DNA of 64,000 nucleotides from Roseovarius sp. MMSF_3350 (lineage in GTDB: Bacteria > Pseudomonadota > Alphaproteobacteria > Rhodobacterales > Rhodobacteraceae): the NCBI RefSeq assembly GCF_030733425.1, contig NZ_JASHIZ010000016.1, positions 39,431 to 103,430 of the forward strand. Direction: 5' to 3'. The translations under genes were made by a program, and so were the position numbers. Every line of letters begins with the position of its first letter. Positions within the stretch are counted from its first letter, which is position 1. The notes beneath the pieces were generated by a model. That model saw nothing but the letters and a program-made list of their open reading frames with translations. It ran no database searches and was not told the origin of the DNA. This document shows positions 25,592-34,179 of this stretch, one piece after another.

Positions 25592-27025
25592 ATGACGACA
25601 GACACCGCTGCCCTGCTCACCGACCTGCGCCGCGCCCTGGGCGAGACCTATGTGCTGACCGGCGACGCCACCATGCCCTTCCGCACCGACTGGATGGGCG
25701 ACACGCGCCCCGAACCGCTGGCCGTGCTGCGTCCCGCGGATACCGGCGAGGTGTCGCAGGCGATGCAATGCGCCGCGCGCCACGGGACCCCCGTCGTGCC
25801 GATCTCCGGTAACACCGGGCTGACCCATGGCACCGACGCGGGCGGCGCACTGCTCCTGTCGCTCGATCGGCTCGACACCATCCGCGAGATCCGTCCCGAC
25901 GCCCGCGTCGCCGTGGTCGAGGCGGGGGTGATCCTGTCGAACCTGCACGAGGCCGCCGATGCCCATGACCTTATCTTTCCGTTGACCTTCGGCGCGCGCG
26001 GCTCGGCCATGATCGGCGGCGCGCTTTCCACCAACGCGGGCGGCTCGAATGTGGTGCGGTACGGCTCCACCCGCGGCCTCTGCCTCGGGATCGAGGCGGT
26101 ACTGGCCGATGGCCGCGTACTCGACCTGATGAGCGCGGTGCACAAGGACAATTCCGGCTACGACCTGCGCGACCTCCTGATCGGCGCCGAAGGCACTTTG
26201 GGCATCATCACCGCCGCCGTCCTGAAACTCGCGCCCAGGCCCCGCGCCTATGTCAGCGCCATGGCCGCCTGCCCCTCGATCGACGCGGCGCTCAGGCTGC
26301 TGCACCGCCTTCAGGCCGAAACCGCCAATTCGGTCGAGGCGTTCGAACTGATGCCCGGCAATTACATCGACGCTCATCTCACCCGCCACCCCGACGCCCG
26401 TGCGCCCTTCGAGGGCCGCCACGACGTCAACATCTTCCTCGAACTCGGCGCGCTGTCCGCCCGCGACGCCGCACCCGACGCAACCGGCGCCGTGCCCATG
26501 GCCAGCCGCCTCGAAACTGTCCTCGCCGACATGCTGGAGGCCGGCGACATCCTCGACGCCACCGTGGCACAAAACGCCGCCCAGCGGTCCGAGATGTGGG
26601 CAAGACGCGAGGCCGCCGCCGAGTTGACCCGCCTGCATTCTCCGGTGGTGGACAACGACATCGCAGTCCCGCTCGACCGCATGGCTGACCTCATCGCCGG
26701 GATCGAGTCCGCGACACGCGCCGTCGACCCCGGCATCCGCTTCCTGCATGTCGCCCATCTCGGCGACGGCAACCTGCATTTCTCCGGCTGGCCCTCCACC
26801 GGCGACACTAACATCCACGCCGCCATCGTCCGCGCGGTCGAGGATGTGGCGGTCTCGCTCGGCGGTTCGTTCTCGGCGGAACATGGCGTCGGTCTGTCCA
26901 AGCGCTCCGCCATGGCCCGCCACAAGGAACCGGTGGCGCTCGATGTCATGCGCCGCATCAAGGCCGCGCTCGACCCGCAGAACATCCTCAATCCCGGCAA
27001 GGTCCTGCCTCCGTCCGAAGGCTGA
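25592..27025 (+). CDS. FAD-binding oxidoreductase (GlcD/D-lactate dehydrogenase type)
   Basis: A 477-residue flavoprotein of the VAO/PCMH superfamily. The N-terminal FAD-binding half has VPISGNTGLTHG and LTFGARGSAMIGGALSTNAGG, and the C-terminal FAD-oxidase domain ends with HLGDGNLHFSGW, SAEHGVGLSKR and LDPQNILNPGKVLP. These are signatures of D-2-hydroxyacid dehydrogenases (D-lactate, D-2-hydroxyglutarate, glycolate oxidase GlcD). The start at 25592 is the first ATG fitting the family; the upstream frame overlaps the region next to the tRNA. It stands alone. The exact 2-hydroxyacid is not predictable. Confidence 0.9.
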   Translation: MTTDTAALLTDLRRALGETYVLTGDATMPFRTDWMGDTRPEPLAVLRPADTGEVSQAMQCAARHGTPVVPISGNTGLTHGTDAGGALLLSLDRLDTIREIRPDARVAVVEAGVILSNLHEAADAHDLIFPLTFGARGSAMIGGALSTNAGGSNVVRYGSTRGLCLGIEAVLADGRVLDLMSAVHKDNSGYDLRDLLIGAEGTLGIITAAVLKLAPRPRAYVSAMAACPSIDAALRLLHRLQAETANSVEAFELMPGNYIDAHLTRHPDARAPFEGRHDVNIFLELGALSARDAAPDATGAVPMASRLETVLADMLEAGDILDATVAQNAAQRSEMWARREAAAELTRLHSPVVDNDIAVPLDRMADLIAGIESATRAVDPGIRFLHVAHLGDGNLHFSGWPSTGDTNIHAAIVRAVEDVAVSLGGSFSAEHGVGLSKRSAMARHKEPVALDVMRRIKAALDPQNILNPGKVLPPSEG

Positions 27026-27446
27026 TCCGGCACAGGCGATGCGGACAACCTGGTACACATTCGGTACAAATGCACGCCAAGTCACCGCTTGACGCCTAAA
27101 AATTACGCATTTTTTGGATTATATTTGGTACACAAACAAAGCCCCCGGAAAAATTTCTGCCACAATCATAGGTAGATCTTTTTACATCTCGGCAAACTCC
27201 GGCTGTGACACGCGCCCCGCAGCATTTCTGATTTTATAACAAAATTTCAACACCTTATCCCGCCTCGCCCGCCGAGGCCCCATTGCCCCCTCCTTCAGGC
27301 ACCGCTGAGACGGTGCTCTTTTCTGCTCGTCAACAGGGCCAAAAAAACGTTTGGCGGAATGCCCTCGACCCGCTTCAGTAATGGCGTCGCCGGAATCGAA
27401 GCGTACGGGACTGCGCACTCCGGCCAACACGGAGGTTAAAAGAAAA
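27026..27446 (+). promoter_or_regulatory. AT-rich leader upstream of the Amt transporter
   Basis: A 421-base intergenic stretch noticeably richer in A and T than its surroundings. It contains two copies of TGGTACACA (about 27049 and 27126). No canonical sigma-54 -24/-12 pair or NtrC palindrome could be identified by eye. It should contain the promoter and a long leader for the ammonium transporter gene. Confidence 0.45.
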
Positions 27447-28832
27447 ATGGAAGAACAACTCGCGGAACTTGCGGCCCAGGTGGCCGCGATCGAGGCGAAG
27501 GGGAACCTGACAAACACCATGTTCGCGGAGACGTACTACTACCTCTCCATTCCCCTCATGATCATCATCCACGCAGGCTTCCTGGCCTATGAAATGGGCG
27601 CCTCGCGCGCCAAGAACGCGCTGTCGTCGGGGGTCAAGAACATCCTCGCCATCGCGTTCGTCATCCCGGCCTTCTACTTCTTTGGCTGGTGGGTCTACTG
27701 GGGCTTCCCCACGGGCTTCTCGCTCTCCGAGGGCCCGAACGGCATTTCCGGAGCGGGCTATGCCAACGCCATCGCCTGGCCCTGGGGCGAGTCGGCGGCC
27801 TACATGGGCCCCAACACCGAAGACCAGATCGACGGCGTCTTCTGGGGCGCGTTCACGCTCTTTGCCGCCACCACAGCCTCGATCATGTCGGGTGCCGTGA
27901 TCGAACGCATCCAGACCGTGGGCTTCGTCATCCTCGCCATCATCCTCGGCGGCTTCAGCTGGACGCTCGCGGCGGCCTGGGGCTGGCACGCGGATGGCTG
28001 GCTGGTGCAGAACTGGGGCGTGCACGACTTCGGCGCGGCAGGCCTGGTGCACGCGGTCGCGGCCTTCTTCGCGCTCGGCGTGCTGATCAACCTCGGCCCC
28101 CGGATCGGCAAGTTCAACCCCGACGGCACGGCCAATCACCTTGCAGGTCACAACATGCCCTTCACGGCGACCGGCCTGATGCTCATCGTCGTGGGCTTCT
28201 GGGGCTTTCTCATGGCCTGCCTCGTCGTCGGTGGCGAAGCGTGGTCCTGGGGCGGTAACTTCACCACGATCTACGGCACGCCCACCAACCTCGGGGCACT
28301 CAGCTTCAACATCCTGATGGGTGTCGCCGGCGGCATCATCGGCGCGTGGCTCTTCACCCGCGATCCGTTCTGGATGATGTCCGGCGCGCTGGCGGGCCTC
28401 ATCTCGGTGGCCTCGGGTCTCGACATCTACTTCCCGTCGCTGACATTCATCATCGCCATCGTCGCGGGCATCATGCTGAAACCCGCCGCCACGATCCTGG
28501 AGAACATGGGGATCGACGACGCCGTGGGCGCCGTCACCGTGCACGGTACGATGGGCGTCTTCGGTATGCTGATGCTGGGCATCTTCGCATCCGGCTACCC
28601 CGCCCTCACCGGCGAAGGCGCCCCGACGGTCAGCTTCATCGGCCAACTCGTCGGCATCGTCGTCTTCGTGGCGATCGGCTTCAGCACCGGCTATGTCAGC
28701 TCGCTCATCCTGAAAATGGTGGGCATGCTGCGCGTGCCCGAGGCGGCCGAAATCGCGGGTCTGGACACGGTCAAGGTACCGGCACAGGCCTATCCCGAAG
28801 GCATCATGGCGTCGCCCCCGGCGTCGCAGTAA
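27447..28832 (+). CDS. amt: Amt-family ammonium transporter, divergent subtype
   Basis: A 461-residue polytopic membrane protein with about 11 helices. The pore histidine pair appears present in DFGAAGLVHAVAAF and GAVTVHGTMGVFGML. The segment after GHNMPFTATG reads IVVGFWGFLMACLVVGG instead of the usual WFGWFGFNxGS, and the first helix lacks the common GLALFYGG motif, so this is a divergent Amt group. The N-terminal about 30 residues (EEQLAELAAQVAAIEAKG) look like an added amphipathic helix. GGAGG lies 11 bases upstream of the ATG. A 56-codon membrane ORF follows 15 bases downstream. No glnK gene is adjacent. Confidence 0.88.
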   Translation: MEEQLAELAAQVAAIEAKGNLTNTMFAETYYYLSIPLMIIIHAGFLAYEMGASRAKNALSSGVKNILAIAFVIPAFYFFGWWVYWGFPTGFSLSEGPNGISGAGYANAIAWPWGESAAYMGPNTEDQIDGVFWGAFTLFAATTASIMSGAVIERIQTVGFVILAIILGGFSWTLAAAWGWHADGWLVQNWGVHDFGAAGLVHAVAAFFALGVLINLGPRIGKFNPDGTANHLAGHNMPFTATGLMLIVVGFWGFLMACLVVGGEAWSWGGNFTTIYGTPTNLGALSFNILMGVAGGIIGAWLFTRDPFWMMSGALAGLISVASGLDIYFPSLTFIIAIVAGIMLKPAATILENMGIDDAVGAVTVHGTMGVFGMLMLGIFASGYPALTGEGAPTVSFIGQLVGIVVFVAIGFSTGYVSSLILKMVGMLRVPEAAEIAGLDTVKVPAQAYPEGIMASPPASQ

Positions 28833-28847
28833 CGAAAGGAAAGAACC

Positions 28848-29018
28848 ATGGGATTTCCCTTTGAAAACGCAACCTGGGACGGCGTCAGCGGCGTGATCTT
28901 CGTCGGCGGCGCCGGCGGCCACACGCTGGTCTACAGCCTGATCGCCATCGGCATCTGTATCGCCGCCCTGCTCTTTGGCAACGGCATCGAGGCCACCAAA
29001 TACAAAAAGCACAAGTAA
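28848..29018 (+). CDS. 56-residue single-pass membrane protein downstream of amt
   Basis: A short ORF beginning MGFPFENATWDGVSG and ending GIEATKYKKHK. The centre is one hydrophobic helix (TLVYSLIAIGICIAALLFG) with a basic C-terminal tail, so it should be a single-span inner-membrane peptide. AAAGGAAAG is correctly placed before the ATG, and the gap to the amt stop is only 15 bases. A GC-rich hairpin follows. Codon use matches the neighbour. I do not recognise a family; a small accessory subunit of the Amt channel is an inference from position only. Confidence 0.75.
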   Translation: MGFPFENATWDGVSGVIFVGGAGGHTLVYSLIAIGICIAALLFGNGIEATKYKKHK

Positions 29019-29040
29019 GCGCACACCGCTGACTTGCAGC

Positions 29041-29063
29041 GCCCCGCGGTTCCGCCGCGGGGC
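29041..29063 (+). terminator. GC-rich hairpin after the amt operon
   Basis: GCCCCGCGG and CCGCGGGGC form a 9-bp perfect stem with a TTCCG loop just 22 bases after the stop of the 56-residue ORF. There is only a weak T-rich stretch behind it, so termination may be partial. Confidence 0.6.
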
Positions 29064-29149
29064 GTTCGCGTTGACCCAAGAAGTAAAATCGCCGTGAAAT
29101 GCCGCGAATGTCGCTTCTTCATCGCACGCCGGATGCTACCGGTGAAAGC

Positions 29150-29950
29150 ATGAAACGCCCCATGCTCGCCCTCGCCCTCTGTCTTGCCGCTGGTCCGGCC
29201 ATGGCCTGTGGCACCGAAACCGATTGCCCGCTGGGCGACCGCACGTATCGCATCCACCTGCCACAGGGGCATGACGGCACCACGCCCCTGGGCGCGCTAG
29301 TCTTTGCCCACGGTTACAAGGGCTCGGCAGCGGGCACCATGCGCAACGGCGCGCTTCGGGCCATGGCCGACCAATTGGGCATCGCGCTCGTGGCGGCCAA
29401 CGCCAAGGGCGACGACTGGCTGCTGCCCAACGCTCCCTCCGGCAAGGTTTCCTCTCCCGATACCGCGCTCGCCTATTTCGACGCCCTGCGCGAAGATATC
29501 GTGGCTACTCACGCCGTCGACCCCGACCGCATCGTCATGAGCGGCTTTTCCGCCGGGGGCATGGTGACCTGGACGTTGGCCTGCCACCGGCCTGGCGACT
29601 ATGCCGGCTTCATTCCCGTCGCCGGCACCTTCTGGGCGCCCTCGCCCGAGACCTGCAAGATGCCGCCCGCCGATATTGTCCACATCCACGGCACCTCGGA
29701 CCGGATCGTGCCGCTGGCGGGCCGTCCCATCGGCGACACCCGGCAAGGCGATGTCGACACCATACTCGCCATGTACCGCAAAACAGGCGGGCACGCCGCA
29801 TCCCAGGCCCCCGCCCTGGATGACGGCCTTATCTGCCAGGCGTGGACCGCCCCCAACGACACAAGCCTGCTTAAATGCCTGCATCCCGGCGCGCATCGCT
29901 TTCGCACCGAATGGCTCGCCGCCGCGTGGAACCTGATCCTATCCGACTGA
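29150..29950 (+). CDS. exported esterase, PHB depolymerase/LpqC-like
   Basis: A 266-residue secreted alpha/beta hydrolase. The signal peptide is MKRPMLALALCLAAGPAMA. The core has LVFAHGYKGSAAG, nucleophile MSGFSAGGM, an acid region IHGTSDRIVP and a C-terminal histidine. This is the architecture of the esterase/PHB depolymerase (LpqC) family, which also includes feruloyl-esterase-like proteins. Several cysteines (ACGTETDC, ETCKM, LKCLH) could form disulphides in the periplasm. The internal ATG at 29150 is chosen because the leader starts there. Substrate uncertain. Confidence 0.85.
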   Translation: MKRPMLALALCLAAGPAMACGTETDCPLGDRTYRIHLPQGHDGTTPLGALVFAHGYKGSAAGTMRNGALRAMADQLGIALVAANAKGDDWLLPNAPSGKVSSPDTALAYFDALREDIVATHAVDPDRIVMSGFSAGGMVTWTLACHRPGDYAGFIPVAGTFWAPSPETCKMPPADIVHIHGTSDRIVPLAGRPIGDTRQGDVDTILAMYRKTGGHAASQAPALDDGLICQAWTAPNDTSLLKCLHPGAHRFRTEWLAAAWNLILSD

Positions 29951-30014
29951 GCGCGGTCTTTACTCCCCGCACCCCGCCGCTACGTCCCCGAGGGACAGCG
30001 ACACGAGGATCCGC

Positions 30015-30656
30015 ATGAGCACTCACATCACCATCTTCGGCGCCACTTCGGGCATCGGCCAATGCGCCGTCGACGAGGCGCTGCGCCGTGATCACACGGT
30101 CCGGGCCTTTGCCCGCTCCGCCGGCGACATGGCCTCCCGCCCGGGACTGGAGCCGTTCGCCGGCGACGCGCTCGACCCCGCCAGCGTGACCGACGCGCTC
30201 AAGGGCACCGACGCGGTGATCTACGCGCTCGGGATCAACGAAAGCGTCTCGATGCTCTGGAAAGAGGTCACGCTGTTCTCGAAGACCACCCGCATCCTCA
30301 TCGACGCCATGCAGACGGCGGGCGTCACGCGTCTCGTCGCCGTCACCGGCTTCGGTGCAGGCCGCAGCCGCGAGGCCATGAGCAGCCTTGAGAGCTTCGG
30401 GCACAAGGCCATCCTCGGCAAGCCTTACGCCGACAAGGACCGACAGGAGACGCTAATCATGGACAGCCCCCTCGACTGGACCATCGCGCGCCCCGTCATC
30501 CTCACGAAAAGCGCCCGCACCGGCAGCTACAAGGTGTTGCGCGAGCCCAAGGCGTGGCGCAACGGCCTCATCTCGCGCGCCGACACCGCCTGCTACCTGA
30601 TCGACGCTGTCGAGAACGGTCTCGACATCCGCGCCGACGTCGTGCTCGCCCGGTGA
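30015..30656 (+). CDS. NAD(P)-binding protein (NmrA/atypical SDR)
   Basis: A 213-residue Rossmann protein. The dinucleotide motif is ITIFGATSGIGQCAVDEALRR at the N terminus; VIYALGINES, LVAVTGFGAGRS and LDWTIARPVIL follow the pattern of the NAD(P)H-binding (NmrA-like) atypical SDR group. The Tyr-x-x-x-Lys catalytic pair of classical dehydrogenases is not evident, so it may act as a redox sensor, flavin reductase-like enzyme or epimerase-like protein. AGGA precedes the ATG. It follows the esterase gene by 64 bases. Confidence 0.86.
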   Translation: MSTHITIFGATSGIGQCAVDEALRRDHTVRAFARSAGDMASRPGLEPFAGDALDPASVTDALKGTDAVIYALGINESVSMLWKEVTLFSKTTRILIDAMQTAGVTRLVAVTGFGAGRSREAMSSLESFGHKAILGKPYADKDRQETLIMDSPLDWTIARPVILTKSARTGSYKVLREPKAWRNGLISRADTACYLIDAVENGLDIRADVVLAR

Positions 30657-30707
30657 ACTCGCACGATACCGAAATCGAAAGCACGGTAATCTTGAACGTA
30701 CCCGCCC

Positions 30708-31460
30708 TTAGCGGTCCCGTATCGCCCGGAACGCCGCCGACGCGCCCCAACCCGCCGCGATGGCGATGGCCAGCGACATCAGCCCGTAGATCAGCGGCTG
30801 TTCCCGCGACAGGGTGAAGATCCACCGTTCCAGCCCAACTTTCTGCACCCCGATGGCCGTCTCGTAGGTCGACACGACCTCCCCGCCCCGGGTCAGAAAG
30901 ATCCGCGTCGTATAGGCCCCTTCCGTCAGGTTCGCCGGCATTGCGATTGAGGTGCGGAAGAGGGTCTGCTCGTCCAGCGACACCGCGCCTTCCTGCAGGC
31001 TGTAGGCGCCGTTTGCCTTGCGGATGCGGATGATCGCCTCGGTAAAGGCCTGCGGATCGACTGTCGCACTGGCCGTCCCCACCGACCGGATCGCCCGCGG
31101 GATCGAGACGCTGTGCCGAAGGTCCTCGACATTCGACAGCACCTTGTCCAGCGGCCCGGTTGTGGCGATGGCATAGAAGGACGGCGCCCGGTCCACCTCG
31201 ACCGAGTCGGTGTTCACCCAGATGCCGAACCGCCGCTCCTTGCGTCGCACAACCACGGGCTTGCTCGGCCCCGCCACGGCCACGATCACGTCCAGCGGCT
31301 CCTCGGGGATCTTCGCCTCGCGCTTGACCGCCCCGAAAACCAGGATTTCCGAGCCGTCAAAGGTTGCCGTGATCGCCACCTTGTCCCGGCTCAGGCCCAG
31401 CACGACCTCCTCGGCCATCAGCGGCCCGGCCATGAAAACAAGGGCAATCAGCCAGCGCAT
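30708..31460 (-). CDS. TIGR02186-type membrane-anchored protein
   Basis: A 250-residue protein with an N-terminal leader (MRWLIALVFMAGPLMAEE), a mostly beta-rich periplasmic body (VVLGLSRDKVAITATFDGSEILVFGAV) and one C-terminal helix (LIYGLMSLAIAIAAGWGASAAF) with a basic end. This is the layout of the TIGR02186 family, found beside TauE/SafE permeases. The start overlaps the permease stop as TGATG. The association suggests an accessory to sulfonate or sulfite export, but no activity is known. Confidence 0.85.
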   Translation of the reverse strand: MRWLIALVFMAGPLMAEEVVLGLSRDKVAITATFDGSEILVFGAVKREAKIPEEPLDVIVAVAGPSKPVVVRRKERRFGIWVNTDSVEVDRAPSFYAIATTGPLDKVLSNVEDLRHSVSIPRAIRSVGTASATVDPQAFTEAIIRIRKANGAYSLQEGAVSLDEQTLFRTSIAMPANLTEGAYTTRIFLTRGGEVVSTYETAIGVQKVGLERWIFTLSREQPLIYGLMSLAIAIAAGWGASAAFRAIRDR

Positions 31461-32374
31461 CAATGACCCTCCGCCGCGCCGATGGAATACAGCTCCGAGG
31501 GCATGATCAGAAGGTCCAGCGCCAGCTTGAAGCACACCGCCAGCACCATCAGGGCCAGCAAGATGCGCAGTTGCTCGGCCTTCATCCGCGTGCCGATCGT
31601 CGTCCCGATCTGAGCCCCGATCACGCCCCCGATCAGCAGCAACACCGCCAGCGCCACATCCACGGTAAAGTTCGTCGTGGCGTGCAGCAGCGTGGTGAAG
31701 GCCGTCACGAAGATGATCTGGAACAGCGACGTGCCCACGACCACCTTGGTGGGCATGCCCAGCAGATAGATCATTGCGGGCACCATGATGAACCCGCCGC
31801 CCACGCCCATGATCGCGGCCAGGATACCCACGCAAATCCCCACGATCACCGGGGGGATCACGCTGATATAAAGCCCGCTCGTGCGGAACCGCATCTTGAA
31901 CGGCAGCTTCTGAATCCAGGTGTGTTTCTTGCGGGTCGCGGGCTTGCCCGACTTGCTGCGCCGGATCGCCCGCAGGCTTTCGAAGAACATCATCCCGCCG
32001 ATGATGCCCAGGAACACCACGTAGCACAGCCGCACCAGCAGGTCGACCTGGCCCAACGAGCGCAGGTAGTTGAACACCACGACACCCAGCGCGGCCCCTA
32101 TAAGCCCGCCGATCAGCAGCACCGTGCCCATTCGAAGATCGACGGTCTTTCGCCTCAGATGCGCCAGCACGCCGGAGAACGACGACGCGACGATCTGGTT
32201 GGCTTCCGTCGCCACCGCCACCGCGGGCGGGATGCCGATGAAAAACAGCAGCGGCGTCATCAGAAACCCGCCGCCCACTCCGAACATGCCCGACAGCACA
32301 CCGACCAACCCGCCCAGCCCCAAAAGCAGGAACGCGTTGACCGAAACCTCGGCGATGGGAAGGTAGATCTGCAT
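31460..32374 (-). CDS. TauE/SafE (TSUP) family sulfite/sulfonate exporter
   Basis: A 304-residue inner-membrane protein with about eight helices in two repeats. GGLVGVLSGMFGVGGGFLMTPLLFFIGIPP is the first TSUP repeat signature and GILAAIMGVGGGFIMVPAMIYLLGMP the second. TSUP proteins export sulfite, sulfoacetate or related organosulfur anions, or take up such compounds. The stop overlaps the start of the TIGR02186 gene, so the two are coupled. The anion carried cannot be determined here. Confidence 0.92.
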   Translation of the reverse strand: MQIYLPIAEVSVNAFLLLGLGGLVGVLSGMFGVGGGFLMTPLLFFIGIPPAVAVATEANQIVASSFSGVLAHLRRKTVDLRMGTVLLIGGLIGAALGVVVFNYLRSLGQVDLLVRLCYVVFLGIIGGMMFFESLRAIRRSKSGKPATRKKHTWIQKLPFKMRFRTSGLYISVIPPVIVGICVGILAAIMGVGGGFIMVPAMIYLLGMPTKVVVGTSLFQIIFVTAFTTLLHATTNFTVDVALAVLLLIGGVIGAQIGTTIGTRMKAEQLRILLALMVLAVCFKLALDLLIMPSELYSIGAAEGH

Positions 32375-32527
32375 AACCCGTGTTAGCCCCGGCTCAGGGC
32401 TTTTTGCAAGTGCGGCATCGGCTTTGCCGGCTCAGGTCTGATCAATTTATGTGAACTGGCCTTACGAAGTGTGAACGCATCGGTCCATGTCTCTCCGTTT
32501 CAAAAATTTTTGAGACAACCGAGGCAG

Positions 32528-33475
32528 TTAGCGCTCTTTCACGTAAGGTACCCCGCCCGATTTCGGCGGAATCGCCTTGCCCACGAACCCAGCCAGGATC
32601 ACCACCGTCAGGATATACGGCGCCGCATCCATCAGCTGCGTCGGAACCGCGATACCGCCCAGCTCCAGCGTCTGGTATCGCAGCGCAACCGCCTGCAACA
32701 ACCCGAACAGGAGCGTCGCCCATAGAGCATACCACGGTCGCCACTTGGCAAAGATCAGCGCCGCCAGCGCGATATACCCCCGCCCGGCGGTCATGTCCTT
32801 CACGAATCCGGCCTGCAACGCGGTCGACAGATAGGCACCCGCCACCCCGCACAACACGCCGCAGATGGCCAGCGCCGCGAAGCGCATTCCCGGCACGCTG
32901 ATACCGGCGGTGTCCACCGCCTCGGGGTTCTCGCCCACCGCCCGCAAACGCAGCCCGAACCGCGTGCGATACAGCACCCACCAACTGACCGGCACGCACA
33001 GAAAAGCAAGGTAAACCAGTATCGTATGCCCCGACACCAGCTCGCCATAGACCGGCCCCAGACTGTCCGCAAAAGGCAGATCGATCGGCACGAAGCGCGC
33101 CCCTGACCCCAGCGACGGCGTCCGCCCCGCCTCCTGGAACCAGTCCGCCGCGATCAGCACCGTCAGCCCCGCGGCCAGAAAATTGATCGCCACACCCGAG
33201 ATCAGCTGGTTGCCCCGGAACGTGATACTGGCCAGCCCGTGCAGTCCCGAGAGCAGCATCGACGAGGCAATCCCCGCCAACAGACCCACGCAGGCCGACC
33301 CCGACACATAGGCGACGGCGGCCGAAAAGAACGCCGCGATCAGCATCTTGCCTTCCAGCCCGATGTCGAAGATCCCCGCCCTTTCGCTGAACAGCCCCGC
33401 AAGGCACGCCAGCAACAGCGGTATGGCCAACCGCACCGTGCTGTCGAGAACTTGCAGAAGGGTCAGGAACTCCAT
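32528..33475 (-). CDS. BMP-type nucleoside ABC transporter permease (second permease)
   Basis: A 315-residue permease of the BPD_transp_2 family with about eight to ten helices. LFSERAGIFDIGLEGKMLIAAFF is the typical opening of the NupQ/YufQ-like subunit, and GENPEAVDTAGISVPGMRFAALAI the cytoplasmic coupling loop. It starts four bases after the LysE-type gene ends and pairs with the permease at 34180. Such pairs with a BmpA lipoprotein and double ATPase import purine or general nucleosides. Confidence 0.92.
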   Translation of the reverse strand: MEFLTLLQVLDSTVRLAIPLLLACLAGLFSERAGIFDIGLEGKMLIAAFFSAAVAYVSGSACVGLLAGIASSMLLSGLHGLASITFRGNQLISGVAINFLAAGLTVLIAADWFQEAGRTPSLGSGARFVPIDLPFADSLGPVYGELVSGHTILVYLAFLCVPVSWWVLYRTRFGLRLRAVGENPEAVDTAGISVPGMRFAALAICGVLCGVAGAYLSTALQAGFVKDMTAGRGYIALAALIFAKWRPWYALWATLLFGLLQAVALRYQTLELGGIAVPTQLMDAAPYILTVVILAGFVGKAIPPKSGGVPYVKER

Positions 33476-33479
33476 GCAG

Positions 33480-34082
33480 TCAACTCTCCGTCGTGGCCAT
33501 CTTGTAGGCGGCCAAGGTGAAGAAGCTGCCCAACCCCGCCTCGATCCACCGCCGTCCGCCGGCATAGGCCGCGCGGATGGGGCCCGAGGACAGGAACAGC
33601 GCCCAGGCCGCGTGCATGGTGAAACTGATCACGAAGGCCCCCGCGACGAAGGCGGCAATTACCGTCCCCGGCGCCCCTTCGACGGCCCCCACCGCCGCGA
33701 TGGCCAGCCAGAACACAATCGCCTTGGGATTGGTCACCTGCAACGCGTAGCCTTGCGCAAACAGTTTCGCATGCGCCTGCTTCGGCGTCTTCATCACCGC
33801 CACTTTTGGCGGGTTCAGCGCCTTCTTGAATGCCCCGTAGGCCAGCCACACCAGATAGGCCGCGCCCACCAGCTTCAAAAGGCTCATCGCCCACGCCGCC
33901 TGCGACAGGATCAGCCCCACGCCCAGCATGGTCAGGATGTTGATCGTCATGCTACCCGTGGCGATCCCCGCGCAGGTCACCAATGCCGGCCCCCGCCCCT
34001 GGTTGGGGGGCGAGGATGCCCCAACCAGCAGGATGGCATAGGCGGCGACAAAGCCGGGAAGGTAAGGCGCGAACTCGATCAT
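33480..34082 (-). CDS. LysE/RhtB family exporter inside the nucleoside ABC operon
   Basis: A 200-residue, roughly six-helix membrane protein of the LysE superfamily. The fold is recognisable from FVAAYAILLVGASSPPNQGRGPALV, GIATGSMTINIL and YALQVTNPKAIVFWLAI. The usual PGP motif of the first loop is altered to SSPPNQG. LysE proteins export amino acids or small amines. Its position between the two permease genes of an ABC importer is unusual: 97 bases after the first permease gene, four before the second. It may export by-products of nucleoside catabolism, or be a separate insertion. Confidence 0.86.
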   Translation of the reverse strand: MIEFAPYLPGFVAAYAILLVGASSPPNQGRGPALVTCAGIATGSMTINILTMLGVGLILSQAAWAMSLLKLVGAAYLVWLAYGAFKKALNPPKVAVMKTPKQAHAKLFAQGYALQVTNPKAIVFWLAIAAVGAVEGAPGTVIAAFVAGAFVISFTMHAAWALFLSSGPIRAAYAGGRRWIEAGLGSFFTLAAYKMATTES

Positions 34083-34179
34083 GGTCTGAGGCTCCGGAAA
34101 GGTGTAACGCTCGCAGGGTGCCACACACCGCGGCGCGTCACGACCCAAAACACTTCGCTCCGAACCGAACCATGCTTGC

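Noticed and set aside
27026..27446. Sigma-54 or NtrC site upstream of the Amt gene
   Set aside because: No GG-N10-GC pair with the surrounding consensus and no NtrC palindrome could be found by eye.
32497..32516. A/T palindrome (GTTTCAAAAATTTTTGAGAC) after the nucleoside ABC operon
   Set aside because: The stem is A/T only with one G-T pair and no T-run beyond; too weak to call a terminator.
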